DNA from: JAMXLO01 sp963812075
GTDB lineage: Bacteria; Pseudomonadota; Alphaproteobacteria; Acetobacterales; Acetobacteraceae
Direction of reading: 5' to 3'
DNA: 64,000 bases
Assembly: GCA_963812075.1 (NCBI GenBank)
Contig: CAWETN010000012.1
Coordinates: 1 to 64,000 of the forward strand
A model generated the notes under the pieces. It was not told where the DNA came from, searched no databases, and was given only the letters and a program-made list of their open reading frames with translations. Numbering within the stretch: position 1 is the first letter of the stretch; each line of letters begins with the position of its first letter. Positions 27,145 through 36,387 of this stretch are shown here, in pieces. Position numbers and translations under genes: made by a program.

Positions 27145-28139
27145 CCCGCCGCCCCCACGATCAGATCGCCGACCCTGCGGCGCACGGCATCGATGCCGGT
27201 GTCGCGGTGGCGCGTGGGGTGCACGCGGTTGCTCAGCAGCGTCCAGGCCAGCCCACGGCGGAAATCGATCCACAGACCGGTGCCGGTGAAGCCGGTGTGG
27301 CCGATCGTTTCGTCGGAGCAGGCATTGCCGCCCGACCAACCCGCATGGCGCGCCTCCCAGCCCAGGCATCGCGTCGATGACTGTCGCTCTCGCACCAGGG
27401 CCAGCCAGGGTTCGACGCCACGCAGCAGGCGCTCCGCCGCATCCAGGACGCCGTCGACCGTGCCGAACAGCCCGGCATGGCCGGCCGCGCCACCCAGCGC
27501 GAAGGCGTTCTCGTCGTGCACCTCGCCGCGCATCACCCGGCCCCGCCAGGTGCAGCGCTCGGTCGCGGCGGTCGCTGAAGGGTCGGGGCGCCATGCCAGC
27601 TGCGCCGGCAACGGAAGTTCGCCAAGCGCATGGCCGGTCAACCGTTCGATCGCTATGCCGAGCAGCATGAAGTTGATGTCGGAATAGACCGGCGGTCCGG
27701 CCCGCCACACCCGCTGCAGGATGAAGGCGCGCAGCGTCGCCGGGTCGAGGCCATAGGTGTAGAGCGGCTCGACCGCCGGCAAATGCGTCTGATGACCGAG
27801 GCACTGGCGGAACGTGAGATGACGCTCGCGTGCGGCGCGATCATATTGCCGCAAGTCCGGTATCGCCGCGGTCAATGCGTCGTCGAGCGCGATGCGTCCC
27901 TGCGCCACGAGGTGCAGGATCGTCGGCGTGGTGAACAGCACCTTGGTCAGGGACGCGAGGTCGAACCACGTGCCGCGATGCATTGGCACCGTCTCCGGTT
28001 CGCGTTGTGCAAGACCGAAGCTCTCGACTGCGCGCTGGCCCGTCGCGGTGACCACGCCGAGTACGGCGCCCGGGATGGCGGCAGCGACCGCCTGGGCGAC
28101 GGTCGCGGTCGCAGCGGCAACGATGTCAGCGGCGTTCAC
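27141..28139 (-). CDS. Serine hydrolase, beta-lactamase/class C penicillin-binding fold
   Basis: 332 aa. The SxxK nucleophile motif is in WFDLASLTKVLFTTPTI, the YxN-type motif is YSDINFMLLGIAIERL, and the third motif is HTGFTGTGLWIDF (HTG in place of KTG). There is no clear signal peptide. The family contains esterases, D-aminopeptidases and class C-like beta-lactamase homologues, so the true reaction is open. It is translationally coupled to the M15 peptidase downstream, which favours a role in peptidoglycan or muropeptide turnover. Confidence 0.8.
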   Translation of the reverse strand: MNAADIVAAATATVAQAVAAAIPGAVLGVVTATGQRAVESFGLAQREPETVPMHRGTWFDLASLTKVLFTTPTILHLVAQGRIALDDALTAAIPDLRQYDRAARERHLTFRQCLGHQTHLPAVEPLYTYGLDPATLRAFILQRVWRAGPPVYSDINFMLLGIAIERLTGHALGELPLPAQLAWRPDPSATAATERCTWRGRVMRGEVHDENAFALGGAAGHAGLFGTVDGVLDAAERLLRGVEPWLALVRERQSSTRCLGWEARHAGWSGGNACSDETIGHTGFTGTGLWIDFRRGLAWTLLSNRVHPTRHRDTGIDAVRRRVGDLIVGAAG

Positions 28140-28262
28140 GGTGACAACTCAGGCTGGCAGGGACACGATGTCTTCGACTATACAGGCGGCGGCGGACAGA
28201 ACCCAACCGATTGCTTCAGGCTCTCCCTCCCCAGCCACCTGGATGCACCGTTTCGGATCACA

Positions 28263-29126
28263 ATGCAGCGTCACGTCCGCACCCTGCTCCCCGTGCTTCT
28301 GGCTGCGGTCTCGGTCCTGCCGGCGTGCACCCGGGATGCGGCGCCTGTCATCGAACCGGCCGAGGCGGAACCAAACGGCGCGCACTTCGTCGCCGTGGCG
28401 GGGCATTCGCCCCCGTTCGCCCGTATGCCGTACGAGAAGTTCAGCCGCGTCGAGGCGGTGGCGATCGCACAGCAGGAATGGCGGCTGTTCGGTCAACGCG
28501 TGGACGACAATCCGCCGCATACCGATGCCGACCCGGAAACGAGCGAGCGGTTGCAGCGGCTGCCCGGACTCTGGCAGCGCATCGGCGAGTACCTGGTGGC
28601 TCGGACAGGATGCGGATCGCCGCGAGTTCGGCTGGACCGGCATGCACGACGAGTCCGGACAGGAGATCGACGACAGTCGGGCGGACTATTACGCATGGTC
28701 GGCGGCGTTCATCAGCTACGTCATGCGCGCGGCAGGCGCGGGTGCGCGCTTTCCCTATACGCCTTCGCACTCCGTCTACATCAACATCGCCAAGCAGATG
28801 AAGCTTGGTCGCGCGTCGGGCTGGGTGGTCGTCGCCGAGCCGGTCGACGCATACGCACCGGCTCCCGGCGACCTGATCTGCTACTGGCGCGGGCGCCGCC
28901 GCGTGAGCTACGAGAAGCTGCCGGTGCGCAAATTCCCGGCGCACTGCGACATCGTCGTGCAGCGTGACAAGGATCGGATCAGCGTCATCGGCGGCAACGT
29001 CGATTTCGGCCGTGACGATGAAACACGTGCCCGTCACGGCGGACGGTCGGCTTGCCGACAGCGGCCAGCTGCTCGATGATCGCTACCCGTGGTTCGTGGT
29101 GCTGCGAGTACCTGTACGACCGCTAG
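28263..29126 (+). CDS. DUF2272 lipoprotein, about three frameshifts
   Basis: The ORF starts at ATG 28263 with a lipobox-like signal sequence (LLPVLLAAVSVLPACTRD). It continues KFSRVEAVAIAQQEWRLFG and LQRLPGLWQRIGEYLV. After a shift near 28597 it reads WLGQDADRREFGWTGMHDE, ADYYAWSAAFISYVMRAAG, FPYTPSHSVYINIAKQMKL and KFPAHCDIVVQRDKDRISV. A second shift near 29005 gives AVTMKHVPVTADGRLADSG and RYPWFVVLR, and a third near 29105 gives EYLYDR with TAG at 29126. DUF2272 domains belong to the NlpC/P60-like superfamily: WSAAFISYVM resembles the catalytic Cys helix but with Ala at that place, and the His is in PAHCDIVV. It may be a non-catalytic wall-binding lipoprotein. Confidence 0.72.
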
Positions 29127-29130
29127 CCGG

Positions 29131-30477
29131 TCAGGCGGCCGGTGGCACGCCAGCATCCGCGAGCGCCGCCGCCTGACGCCGTGCAAGCTCCGCCTCGTCG
29201 AAATCATCGATGAGCTCGTGGAACATCCGGCTCCAGTTCAGTTCGGCCCTGAGCCGCAGGAACACGCCACCCAGTCCGATCGCCGAGCGGTCCATCAGCA
29301 CGAACTCGCGCGGGGGCCTGACGCCGCCGGTGCGCTTCAACCCGGTATGCACGCGTTCCGCGACCTCGCGCCCGAACTGCGGATCGTCGGTCTCCTGGAT
29401 GCGCCGCACCCGGTCCTCGCAGAGCGGCTCGTAGAGGAAGCGCGCCCACAGGTTCAGCGCGGCCATCTTCTCGTGCGACAGATCGGTGAAGCCCCAGGTC
29501 GTGTAGGCATGGTGTGCCTTGGCGTCGTCATTGTCGCGCACCGCTTCGTAGAGGTCGATCACGCCGCGCACGAACTTCGCGCCGAACACGCGGATCGCGC
29601 CGAAATCGAGCAGGTTCACCGAGGCATCCGGTCGCACCTGGTAGTTGCCAAGATGCGGGTCGCCATGGATCACCCCGTAGCGGTAGAACGGCACGTACCA
29701 TGCACGGAACAGCGCCTCGGCGATGCGGTTGCGTTCCTCCTGTGGCGGTTCCTCGGCCAGGCGCTGCATCAGCGGACGGCCGTCGAGCCAGGTCATGGTG
29801 AGCAGCCGACGCGTACAGAAGCCAGGCATCGGCCGCGGCACGTGCACCGTGGGGTCGTTCGCCAGCATGCGCACATACAAACGCATCTGCGCCGCCTCGC
29901 GCTCGTAGTCGAGTTCCTCGCGCAGGCGTTCCCTTAGTTCCTTGTAGACCTCCTCGTGCTGGATGGCATTGTCCATGCGGTGGTAGATCGCCATCGCCAG
30001 CCGCAGCTGGCGGAGATCGGCCTCGACGGTACTCGGCATGTCCGGGTACTGCAGCTTGCAGGCGACCTCGGTGCCGTCGTGCAGCCGCGCCCTGTGCACC
30101 TGGCCCAGGCTGGCCGCGGCGGCCGCCTCGTGCCCGAAGCTGGCGAACTTCGTCTGCCAGTCGGTGCCGAGTTCGCTGGCCATGCGCCGGCGGACGAAGG
30201 TCCACCCCATCGGCGGGGCGTTGGCCTGCAGGTGGGCCAGTTCCGCGGCGTATTCCGCCGGCAGTGCGTCGGGCACGGTGGACAGGAACTGTGCCACCTT
30301 CATCAGCGGCCCCTTCAGGCCACCCAGGATGGTGCGCAGGTCCTCGGCGTGGCTCGCGCGATCGGTCTTGATTCCGAACACCCGCTCGCCAGCCACCCGC
30401 GCCGCGATACCGCCGACAGCGCCCGAGGTGCGCGCCATGCGGCGCAGCTCGCCAAACAGGTTGCCGCGGTCAGACAT
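29131..30477 (-). CDS. ABC1/UbiB (ADCK)-type atypical kinase
   Basis: 448 aa from ATG 30477. The N-terminal KxGQ element is KVAQ in LMKVAQFLSTVPDALP, with Ala in place of Gly. Then come the ABC1 Ala-rich loop AAAASLGQVHRARL, the catalytic VIHGDPHLGNYQV and the metal-binding NLLDFGAIRVF, so the active-site residues are kept. In E. coli UbiB supports ubiquinone synthesis, but many alphaproteobacteria carry extra paralogues of this subtype with unknown roles. No ubiquinone genes neighbour it, so the canonical role is unproven. Confidence 0.85.
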   Translation of the reverse strand: MSDRGNLFGELRRMARTSGAVGGIAARVAGERVFGIKTDRASHAEDLRTILGGLKGPLMKVAQFLSTVPDALPAEYAAELAHLQANAPPMGWTFVRRRMASELGTDWQTKFASFGHEAAAAASLGQVHRARLHDGTEVACKLQYPDMPSTVEADLRQLRLAMAIYHRMDNAIQHEEVYKELRERLREELDYEREAAQMRLYVRMLANDPTVHVPRPMPGFCTRRLLTMTWLDGRPLMQRLAEEPPQEERNRIAEALFRAWYVPFYRYGVIHGDPHLGNYQVRPDASVNLLDFGAIRVFGAKFVRGVIDLYEAVRDNDDAKAHHAYTTWGFTDLSHEKMAALNLWARFLYEPLCEDRVRRIQETDDPQFGREVAERVHTGLKRTGGVRPPREFVLMDRSAIGLGGVFLRLRAELNWSRMFHELIDDFDEAELARRQAAALADAGVPPAA

Positions 30478-30505
30478 GCACGACTGCGAGATGGATGATC
30501 GCCAA

Positions 30506-30544
30506 CCTCCCCTCCCCTTGCGGGAGGGAGCCGGGGGGAGGGCG
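30506..30544. repeat. GC-rich REP-like intergenic hairpin
   Basis: The stretch reads CTCCCCTCCCC, TTGC, GGGAGGGAG, then a second G-rich block GGGGGGAGGG. The C-rich arm can pair with either G-rich arm, giving alternative hairpins between the UbiB-like gene and pepF. The pattern of C-tract, TTGC and G-tract is common in GC-rich alphaproteobacterial intergenic repeats, often as many genomic copies. It may act in mRNA stability. Confidence 0.45.
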
Positions 30545-30585
30545 AGATCCCTTCTCCTGTCGTTCACTCTCGTTCGACTTTGCCT

Positions 30586-32388
30586 TCACCCGACCTGTTC
30601 CAGCTCGTCGATGAACCCCGCGACGACGTCCAGTCCCTTCTTCCAGAACGCGGGATCCGACGCGTCCAGCCCGAACGGCGCCAGCAGCTCCTTGTGCCGC
30701 TTCGTGCCTCCGGCGCGCAGCATGTCGAGGTACTTCGCCTGAAATCCGGGGTGGCCCGCCTGGAACACCGAATAGAGCGCATTCACCAGGCAATCGCCGA
30801 ACGCATAGGCGTACACATAGAACGGCGTATGGATGAAATGCGGCACATATGACCAGAACACGCTGTATTCCGGCGTGAACTCGAAGGCCGGCCCCAGGCT
30901 CTCGGTCTGCACCTGCAGCCACAGTTCGCCGATCCGATCCGGCACCAGCTCGCCGGATCGCCTCTCGTCATGCAACAGGGTCTCGAAGTGATAGAACGCG
31001 ACCTGCCGAACCACCGTGTTCAGCATGTCCTCGACCTTGGCGGCGAGCATGACGCGGCGCTGCCGGGGCTCGGCGGCATCGAGCAGTGCGCGGAACGTCA
31101 GCATCTCGCCGAACACGCTCGCCGTCTCCGCCAGCGTCAGCGGGGTTCCCGCCATCAGGTAGCCCTGCTCGGCCGCCAGCACCTGATGCACGCCGTGCCC
31201 CAGCTCATGCGCCAGGGTCATCACGTCGCGCGTCCGACCGTGATAGTTCAGCAGCAGATAGGGATGCGCCGACGGCACCGTGGGATGCGCGAACGCGCCG
31301 CCCGCCTTGCCCGGCTTCAGGGTCGCGTCGATCCATGGCCGGTCGAAGAAGCGCCTGCCAACCGCGGCCAAGTCCGGGCTGAACGCGCCGTACGCCGTCA
31401 GCACCCGCTCGCGCGCATCCTGCCACGCGATGCTGCGGTCATCGTCGTCCGGCAGCGGCGCGTTGCGGTCCCAGTGCATCAGCTTCGGCAGGCCGAGCCA
31501 CTTCGCCTTCATCAGGTAGTAGCGATGCGCCAGCCGCGGGAAGTCCGCCCGCACCGCCGAGACCAGTGCGTCGACGACCTCGTCCTCCACCATATTGGCA
31601 CGGTTGCGATAGCTGCCGGGCCGCGGATAGTGCCGCCAGGTGTCGACGATCTCCTTGTCCTTGGCCAGGGTGTTGGTGACCAGCGAGAACAGCCTGATGT
31701 TCTCGCCGAACGTGGTGCCAATCGCGCGGCCGGCTGCCTCGCGCACCGAACGGTCGCGGTCCGACAGCCGGTTCAGCGCGGCGCTGACAGTCAGCTCCTC
31801 GCTGCCGATCGGCACGCGCATGGCGGCCACCGTCTCGTCGAACAGGCGGCTCCAGGCGCTGCGTCCGGTCACCTCCTTCTCGTGCAGCAGCTTCTCGAGC
31901 TCGTCAGACAGCTGATGCGGCCGGAACACGAGCAGGTCGCGCAGCCACGGCCGCCAGCGGGCCAGTGCCGGATCCGCCAGCTTCTGCTCGAGCACCGCCT
32001 CATCGAGACGGTTCAATTCCAGCGCGAAGAACAACAGATGGCTGCTGATCGTGGTGACCCGTTCGCTCACCGTCTGGTAGAAGCGGCCGATCTCCGCATT
32101 GGTCGAATCGCCGGAGAACAGCAGCTGGGCATACGACATCAGCCGCCCCAGCAGCTCCTCGATCCGCTCGTAATCTGCGATCGCCGTCGCGAGCGCATTG
32201 CCGGATACCGCCGCGAGCCGCCCCTGGTAGGCTGACGCGAAGGAGCGCGCCGCGTGGTCGGCCTTCGCGAGGTCGGCTTCGACGAACGGGCTGTCGGGTC
32301 CTGAATAGAGGTCGCTCAGATCCCAGGTCGGCAGCTCCTCCGGCATCGAGTGGCTGGTGGCATCGGCTGGAGCGGTCTGGCCCGTCAT
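30586..32388 (-). CDS. pepF: M3-family oligoendopeptidase F
   Basis: 600 aa from ATG 32388 (MTGQTAPADATSHSMPEE). The zinc metallopeptidase motif HELGHGVHQ is visible in VMTLAHELGHGVHQVLAAE, with the third ligand region in LAETASVFGEMLTF. The layout of N-terminal helices (WDLSDLYSGPDSPFVEADL) and the C-terminal YAFGDCLVNALYSVF matches PepF/Pz-peptidase proteins. It degrades oligopeptides of roughly 5-20 residues in the cytoplasm. The ORF is intact, divergent from the acyl-CoA ligase gene, with no sign of special regulation. Confidence 0.92.
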   Translation of the reverse strand: MTGQTAPADATSHSMPEELPTWDLSDLYSGPDSPFVEADLAKADHAARSFASAYQGRLAAVSGNALATAIADYERIEELLGRLMSYAQLLFSGDSTNAEIGRFYQTVSERVTTISSHLLFFALELNRLDEAVLEQKLADPALARWRPWLRDLLVFRPHQLSDELEKLLHEKEVTGRSAWSRLFDETVAAMRVPIGSEELTVSAALNRLSDRDRSVREAAGRAIGTTFGENIRLFSLVTNTLAKDKEIVDTWRHYPRPGSYRNRANMVEDEVVDALVSAVRADFPRLAHRYYLMKAKWLGLPKLMHWDRNAPLPDDDDRSIAWQDARERVLTAYGAFSPDLAAVGRRFFDRPWIDATLKPGKAGGAFAHPTVPSAHPYLLLNYHGRTRDVMTLAHELGHGVHQVLAAEQGYLMAGTPLTLAETASVFGEMLTFRALLDAAEPRQRRVMLAAKVEDMLNTVVRQVAFYHFETLLHDERRSGELVPDRIGELWLQVQTESLGPAFEFTPEYSVFWSYVPHFIHTPFYVYAYAFGDCLVNALYSVFQAGHPGFQAKYLDMLRAGGTKRHKELLAPFGLDASDPAFWKKGLDVVAGFIDELEQVG

Positions 32389-32471
32389 TGCGTCCTCGTG
32401 AGGCTGCTGTATTCCAACCATGTAAGGCGGCGGGCCCGGCGGTCAAAGGGCGGCGTCTCCGGCGCCGGCGG

Positions 32472-34199
32472 ATGGGAGGCGATGTGCAGGACTACCCGAC
32501 ATGGCCGAATTTGCCGGCGATGATGCTCGGCCTCGCCCGCACCTGGCCGGACAAGCCGATGCTGCGTGCGTTCCGCGATGGCGGCTGGCATTCGACGTCA
32601 TGGGGTGAGTTCGGCCGCTGCGCCGCGTCATGTGCGCGCCACCTGCGCGCGGCCGGCGTCGCGGCAGGCGACCGGGTGGTGATCGTGTCGGAGAACCGGC
32701 CGGAATACGCGATCGCCGAAACCGCGCTGATGGCGCTGCGGGCCGTGCCGGTGCCCACCTATGTCACCAATACCGTGGCGGACCATGCCCATATTCTGCG
32801 CAATTCTGGGGCGCGGGCGGCGATCGTTTCCACCCCGGCACTAGCCGGCGCACTGAGCGAGGCGGGGCGCCAGGCGGGTGGCCTCGACCTGCTGGTGGTG
32901 ATGGACGAGGCCTATGGGGATAGCGCCGAATCGCCCCGGCTGGTGCACTGGCGCTCGCTGGTGGGCGATGTCGCATCGCCCGACGATGTGGCGCTCGAGG
33001 CGGCCTCGATAGCCGGCGAGGCACTTGCCTGCCTGATTTACACCTCGGGCACCGGCGGAGCGCCCAAGGGCGTGATGCTGCCGCACCGCTCGATCCTGTC
33101 GAACTGCCGCGGTGCCTTCGAGCTGCTGCGGCCACTGCGGCTGGAGGACGAGACATATCTGTCGTACCTGCCGACATCACACAGCTACGAACACACTGTC
33201 GGCATGTTCTTCCTGCCCAGCATCGGCACCGAGATCGTGTATTGCCGCGGCGTCGAGCACCTTGCAGCCGATCTGCTGGCTGTGCGCCCCACCATTCTGA
33301 CGGCGGTGCCGCGCGTACTGGAAGTGATCCGCGGGCGCGTGCTGTCCCAGGTGGCGCGGCAGCCGGGCTGGCAACAGGCGCTGTTCCGGCACGCGCTTGC
33401 ACTGGGCATGAAGCGTGTGGACGGACGGCGCCTTGGTCCGGTCGAAGGCATGCTCGACCTGCTGCTCGACCGGCTGGTGCGCACCAAGGTCCGGAGCCGC
33501 TTCGGCGGCCGGTTGAAGGCAGCGATGTCAGGCGGCGCGCGGCTGGAACCGGAGGTCGGGCGGTTCTTCCTGGCGCTCGGCCTGAAGATCATGCAGGGCT
33601 ACGGGCAGACCGAGGCCGGCCCGGTGATCAGCGCCAACCCACCGGATGGCATCCGCATCGACAGCGTGGGGCGAGTGCTGGACGGGGTCGATATCGGGAT
33701 CGCGGCCGACGGCGAGATCCTGGTGCGCGGCGACCTGGTGATGGACGGTTACTGGCGCCTGCCCGAGGCAACCGCCGCGGTCATCCGCGACGGTTGGCTG
33801 CACACCGGCGACATCGGTGCGCTCGACGAGGACGGCTACCTGCGCATCACCGACCGCAAGAAGGACATGATCGTCCTGTCGGGCGGTGAGAACGTGTCGC
33901 CCGCGAAGATCGAAGGCATGCTGATGGCCGAGCCGGAGATCGCTCAGGCGGTGGTTGCCGGCGATGGGCGGTCGTCGTTGACGGCGCTCGTGGTACCGGC
34001 ACATGGCTTCGACGACGTCGCGGCGGCACTGGCGATCACCCGGGTGAACCACCGGCTGTCGGTCACCGAACGGGTCCGCAAGCACGCGGTGGTCGAGCCG
34101 TTCACGGTGGAGAACGGTCTGCTGACGCCGACGCAGAAGATCAGGCGGATGCTGGTCATCCGGGCGAACGCGGAGGTGGTGAGCGCGCTGCACGCATAG
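32472..34199 (+). CDS. Long-chain acyl-CoA synthetase (AMP-binding)
   Basis: 575 aa from ATG 32472 (MGGDVQDYPTWPNLP). The adenylation motifs are complete: the P-loop-like CLIYTSGTGGAPKGVMLPHR, the A5 motif MQGYGQTEAGPVISA, the A7/A8 motifs GWLHTGDIGALDEDGYLRIT and DRKKDMIVLSGGENVSP, and the C-terminal catalytic Lys in LTPTQKIRRMLV. The size and the YLPTSHSYEHTVGMFF segment fit the long-chain fatty-acid ligase group that uses ATP and CoA at the inner membrane. The chain length preference cannot be told. It lies divergent from pepF and stands alone. Confidence 0.9.
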   Translation: MGGDVQDYPTWPNLPAMMLGLARTWPDKPMLRAFRDGGWHSTSWGEFGRCAASCARHLRAAGVAAGDRVVIVSENRPEYAIAETALMALRAVPVPTYVTNTVADHAHILRNSGARAAIVSTPALAGALSEAGRQAGGLDLLVVMDEAYGDSAESPRLVHWRSLVGDVASPDDVALEAASIAGEALACLIYTSGTGGAPKGVMLPHRSILSNCRGAFELLRPLRLEDETYLSYLPTSHSYEHTVGMFFLPSIGTEIVYCRGVEHLAADLLAVRPTILTAVPRVLEVIRGRVLSQVARQPGWQQALFRHALALGMKRVDGRRLGPVEGMLDLLLDRLVRTKVRSRFGGRLKAAMSGGARLEPEVGRFFLALGLKIMQGYGQTEAGPVISANPPDGIRIDSVGRVLDGVDIGIAADGEILVRGDLVMDGYWRLPEATAAVIRDGWLHTGDIGALDEDGYLRITDRKKDMIVLSGGENVSPAKIEGMLMAEPEIAQAVVAGDGRSSLTALVVPAHGFDDVAAALAITRVNHRLSVTERVRKHAVVEPFTVENGLLTPTQKIRRMLVIRANAEVVSALHA

Positions 34200-34264
34200 G
34201 CTCCGGCCGTGCAGGTGACGGAACTCCCGGGCCGGGCCGGCGAAGGTTGCGGTGCTGGTGCCGG

Positions 34265-34498
34265 TCAACCCGCGATGTACTTGCCGATCGGCGGGAACAG
34301 CCAAGGGCCGCGGTCCGGTCGGGCGGCCACGGTCGCCTCGTTGGGGGTGGGCGCGATCGTCGCGGGATTGCGGGGGTACGCCTGGGCAACGCCCGCAGGC
34401 GGGTTGAGCGCTGCCCGGATGTCGCGGTCAGCACCGTAGGCGCTGCCGATGCTGGCAAGGCTCACGACGGCCAGGGCGGCGCGCAGCATGATCATCAT
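34265..34498 (-). CDS. Small exported protein (77 aa)
   Basis: ATG 34498 (or 34495) follows an AAGGAG ribosome site nine bases away, which supports the call. A clear signal peptide (MLRAALAVVSLASIGSAYGA) leads to a short Pro/Ala-rich mature part (ALNPPAGVAQAYPRNPAT, then GPWLFPPIGKYIAG). No domain is recognised. A periplasmic or secreted role is inferred from the signal only. Confidence 0.6.
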   Translation of the reverse strand: MMIMLRAALAVVSLASIGSAYGADRDIRAALNPPAGVAQAYPRNPATIAPTPNEATVAARPDRGPWLFPPIGKYIAG

Positions 34499-34790
34499 TT
34501 GGTCTCTCTCCTTAGGGCAGCGTCTGGAATCCGCTGCTTTGGAGCGAAAGATGGACCTCCTCTTGCGAAGCGATAATCGAGGCGGTTGGCATATGATTCA
34601 TGTCAGGATCCGAGAGATGCCGGCGCAAGCATCGTTCCTGGGCACTGCCGTCGCCCGCTTCCGCGAAGCAGTTGTAGCCTCCACACGGACCAAGGTCGGG
34701 CATTCTGACCGACCGAGGTCCGTGGAAATTTTCGGCCCGCGGCGTGGAATGTCGCACGGTGCAACTGCGTCATGATCCGGGAGGAGAAAC

Positions 34791-34973
34791 ATGCCGGCAT
34801 ACCGCATTTACTGGCTGGACGAGGACAACCACATCACCGCAGCCGACTGCCTGATCGCCGATACCGACGAGATCGTGCGCACCGGTGCAGGAGCCCATCT
34901 CGGGACCGCTTCGGCCGTCGAGGTCTGGCAGGGCGCGCGCCTCGTCGTCAGAGTGACCGCCAGCGGAGCCTGA
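34791..34973 (+). CDS. Small hypothetical protein (60 aa) with strong ribosome site
   Basis: GGGAGGAGAAAC directly precedes ATG 34791. The protein reads MPAYRIYWLDEDNHITAAD, then TDEIVRTGAGAHLGTASAV and EVWQGARLVVRVTASG. Short proteins of the MPAYRxYxLD...VEVWxGxRLV type are common orphan genes in alphaproteobacteria; a beta-rich cytoplasmic fold is likely. The 292 bases before it (34499-34790) contain no other supported feature. Confidence 0.6.
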   Translation: MPAYRIYWLDEDNHITAADCLIADTDEIVRTGAGAHLGTASAVEVWQGARLVVRVTASGA

Positions 34974-35011
34974 ACGCCGCGCGCGAACGACCGCGCAGCC
35001 GTGGCTGCGGG

Positions 35012-36253
35012 CTACTCGTCCGGCGCGCCCTGGTACTCCGGCACCTTGAAATATACCCAGACCAGGTTCGCCAGCAGCAGCGCCGAGGTGATCAGGAACA
35101 CCCAGCGCAGCCCGAACGTCGCGGCGATGGCGCCGCCGGTCAACGGTCCCATCGAATTGCCGAGGAACGTCGCCGAGGCGGTCATGCCATAGACCGTGCC
35201 GCGTTCCGAACGCGACACCATGCGGCCGATCAGTGCGTTCGCCGTCGGCACGATGGCGCCGACGAACAGGCCCACCGCGAAGCGCTCGACGGCGAACGTC
35301 CAGTAGCTGCCGACAAAGGCCTGCGGCAGGCTGGTCAGCGTGGCACCCAGCAGGCAGATCAGCAGCACGCGGCGATAGCCGATCTCGTCGCTGAAGCGAC
35401 CCAGCAGCGGCACTGCCACCATGCCGGCCAGGCCGGTGACCGAGAACGCGATACCCCCGAGCGTCGCCAGGTCGGGCCGCGGACCGACCAGTTCCTGAAC
35501 GAACACGGTGACCAGCGGCTGCACCGCGCGGGTGCTGAACTGCGCCATGAACAGCACGAAGAACAGCGGCAGCACACCGGCGGCGCCGATCAGCATGGCC
35601 AGGCCGCGTAGCCCGGACCGCCGGCGCTGCGCGCTGTCCGGGCGGGCGAAGCGCTCCCGCACACCCTTCCAGACCAGGAACACCGTGACGAACGTCATCG
35701 CCGAGGTGCAATAGAACGGGATGCGGTAGCTATGCGTGATGTCCGCGAGCACGCCGCCGATCACCGGCCCCACCAGCGAGCCGACCAGCTGTCCCGTACT
35801 CAGCCAGCCCAGCGCATAGCCCAGCCGCCGCTCGGGCACCTGGCTCGCCACCAGTGCCATCGCAGTGGACGAGAAGCCGGCGAACACCCCCATCAGCGCG
35901 CGCGCAGCAAAGAACTGCCAGACGTTGAGCGACAGGCCCATCAGGGCGGTGAACAGCCCGATTGCGCAGCTCGACCTGATCAGCATCGGCTTGCGGCCGT
36001 AATTGTCCGCAAGCCGCCCCCACAGCGGCGAGGCGAACGCCGCGACGAACGACGTCGAACCGTTGAGGATGCCGGACCATAGATCGATTCCCGCCTCGCT
36101 GGTGACGCCCAGGGCCGGCAGGAACAGCGGCATGATCGGACTCAGAAAGCTGAACGACATCGTCATGATGAACTGGATGCCGACCATGGCCCACAGCGTC
36201 ACCTGCCAGTTCGACGCTGTCCGGTCATCGTCGTGTCGCGCGGCGTCCATCAT
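35012..36253 (-). CDS. MFS drug/metabolite exporter (DHA1/MdtG-like)
   Basis: 413 aa with about 12 hydrophobic segments. The first MFS half shows the motif A region ASPLWGRLADNYGRKPMLIR and the antiporter-type motif LVGSLVGPVIGGVLAD; the second half has PLLGRFSDEIGYRRVLLI. The pattern resembles MdtG and related proton-driven exporters of the DHA1 group. Two ATG starts are adjacent (36253 and 36250). No regulator is linked, so the substrate is unknown. The ORF is intact. Confidence 0.87.
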   Translation of the reverse strand: MMDAARHDDDRTASNWQVTLWAMVGIQFIMTMSFSFLSPIMPLFLPALGVTSEAGIDLWSGILNGSTSFVAAFASPLWGRLADNYGRKPMLIRSSCAIGLFTALMGLSLNVWQFFAARALMGVFAGFSSTAMALVASQVPERRLGYALGWLSTGQLVGSLVGPVIGGVLADITHSYRIPFYCTSAMTFVTVFLVWKGVRERFARPDSAQRRRSGLRGLAMLIGAAGVLPLFFVLFMAQFSTRAVQPLVTVFVQELVGPRPDLATLGGIAFSVTGLAGMVAVPLLGRFSDEIGYRRVLLICLLGATLTSLPQAFVGSYWTFAVERFAVGLFVGAIVPTANALIGRMVSRSERGTVYGMTASATFLGNSMGPLTGGAIAATFGLRWVFLITSALLLANLVWVYFKVPEYQGAPDE

Positions 36254-36387
36254 ACGTGCGGGCAGCGCTCCTCTGATTCGGCTGTCGCCGCAACAGTGGC
36301 ACGCTGTTACCGCAGCGTCGAACCTTGACTCGGCGGAGGCGGTTGCCGTCGCGCCCCGCGGGCAGCGGAGGCCGGCAAGCCGAGACC

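Noticed and set aside
30506..30544. The C-rich/G-rich hairpin as an intrinsic terminator
   Set aside because: There is no T tract on either side; it fits a REP-like repeat better.
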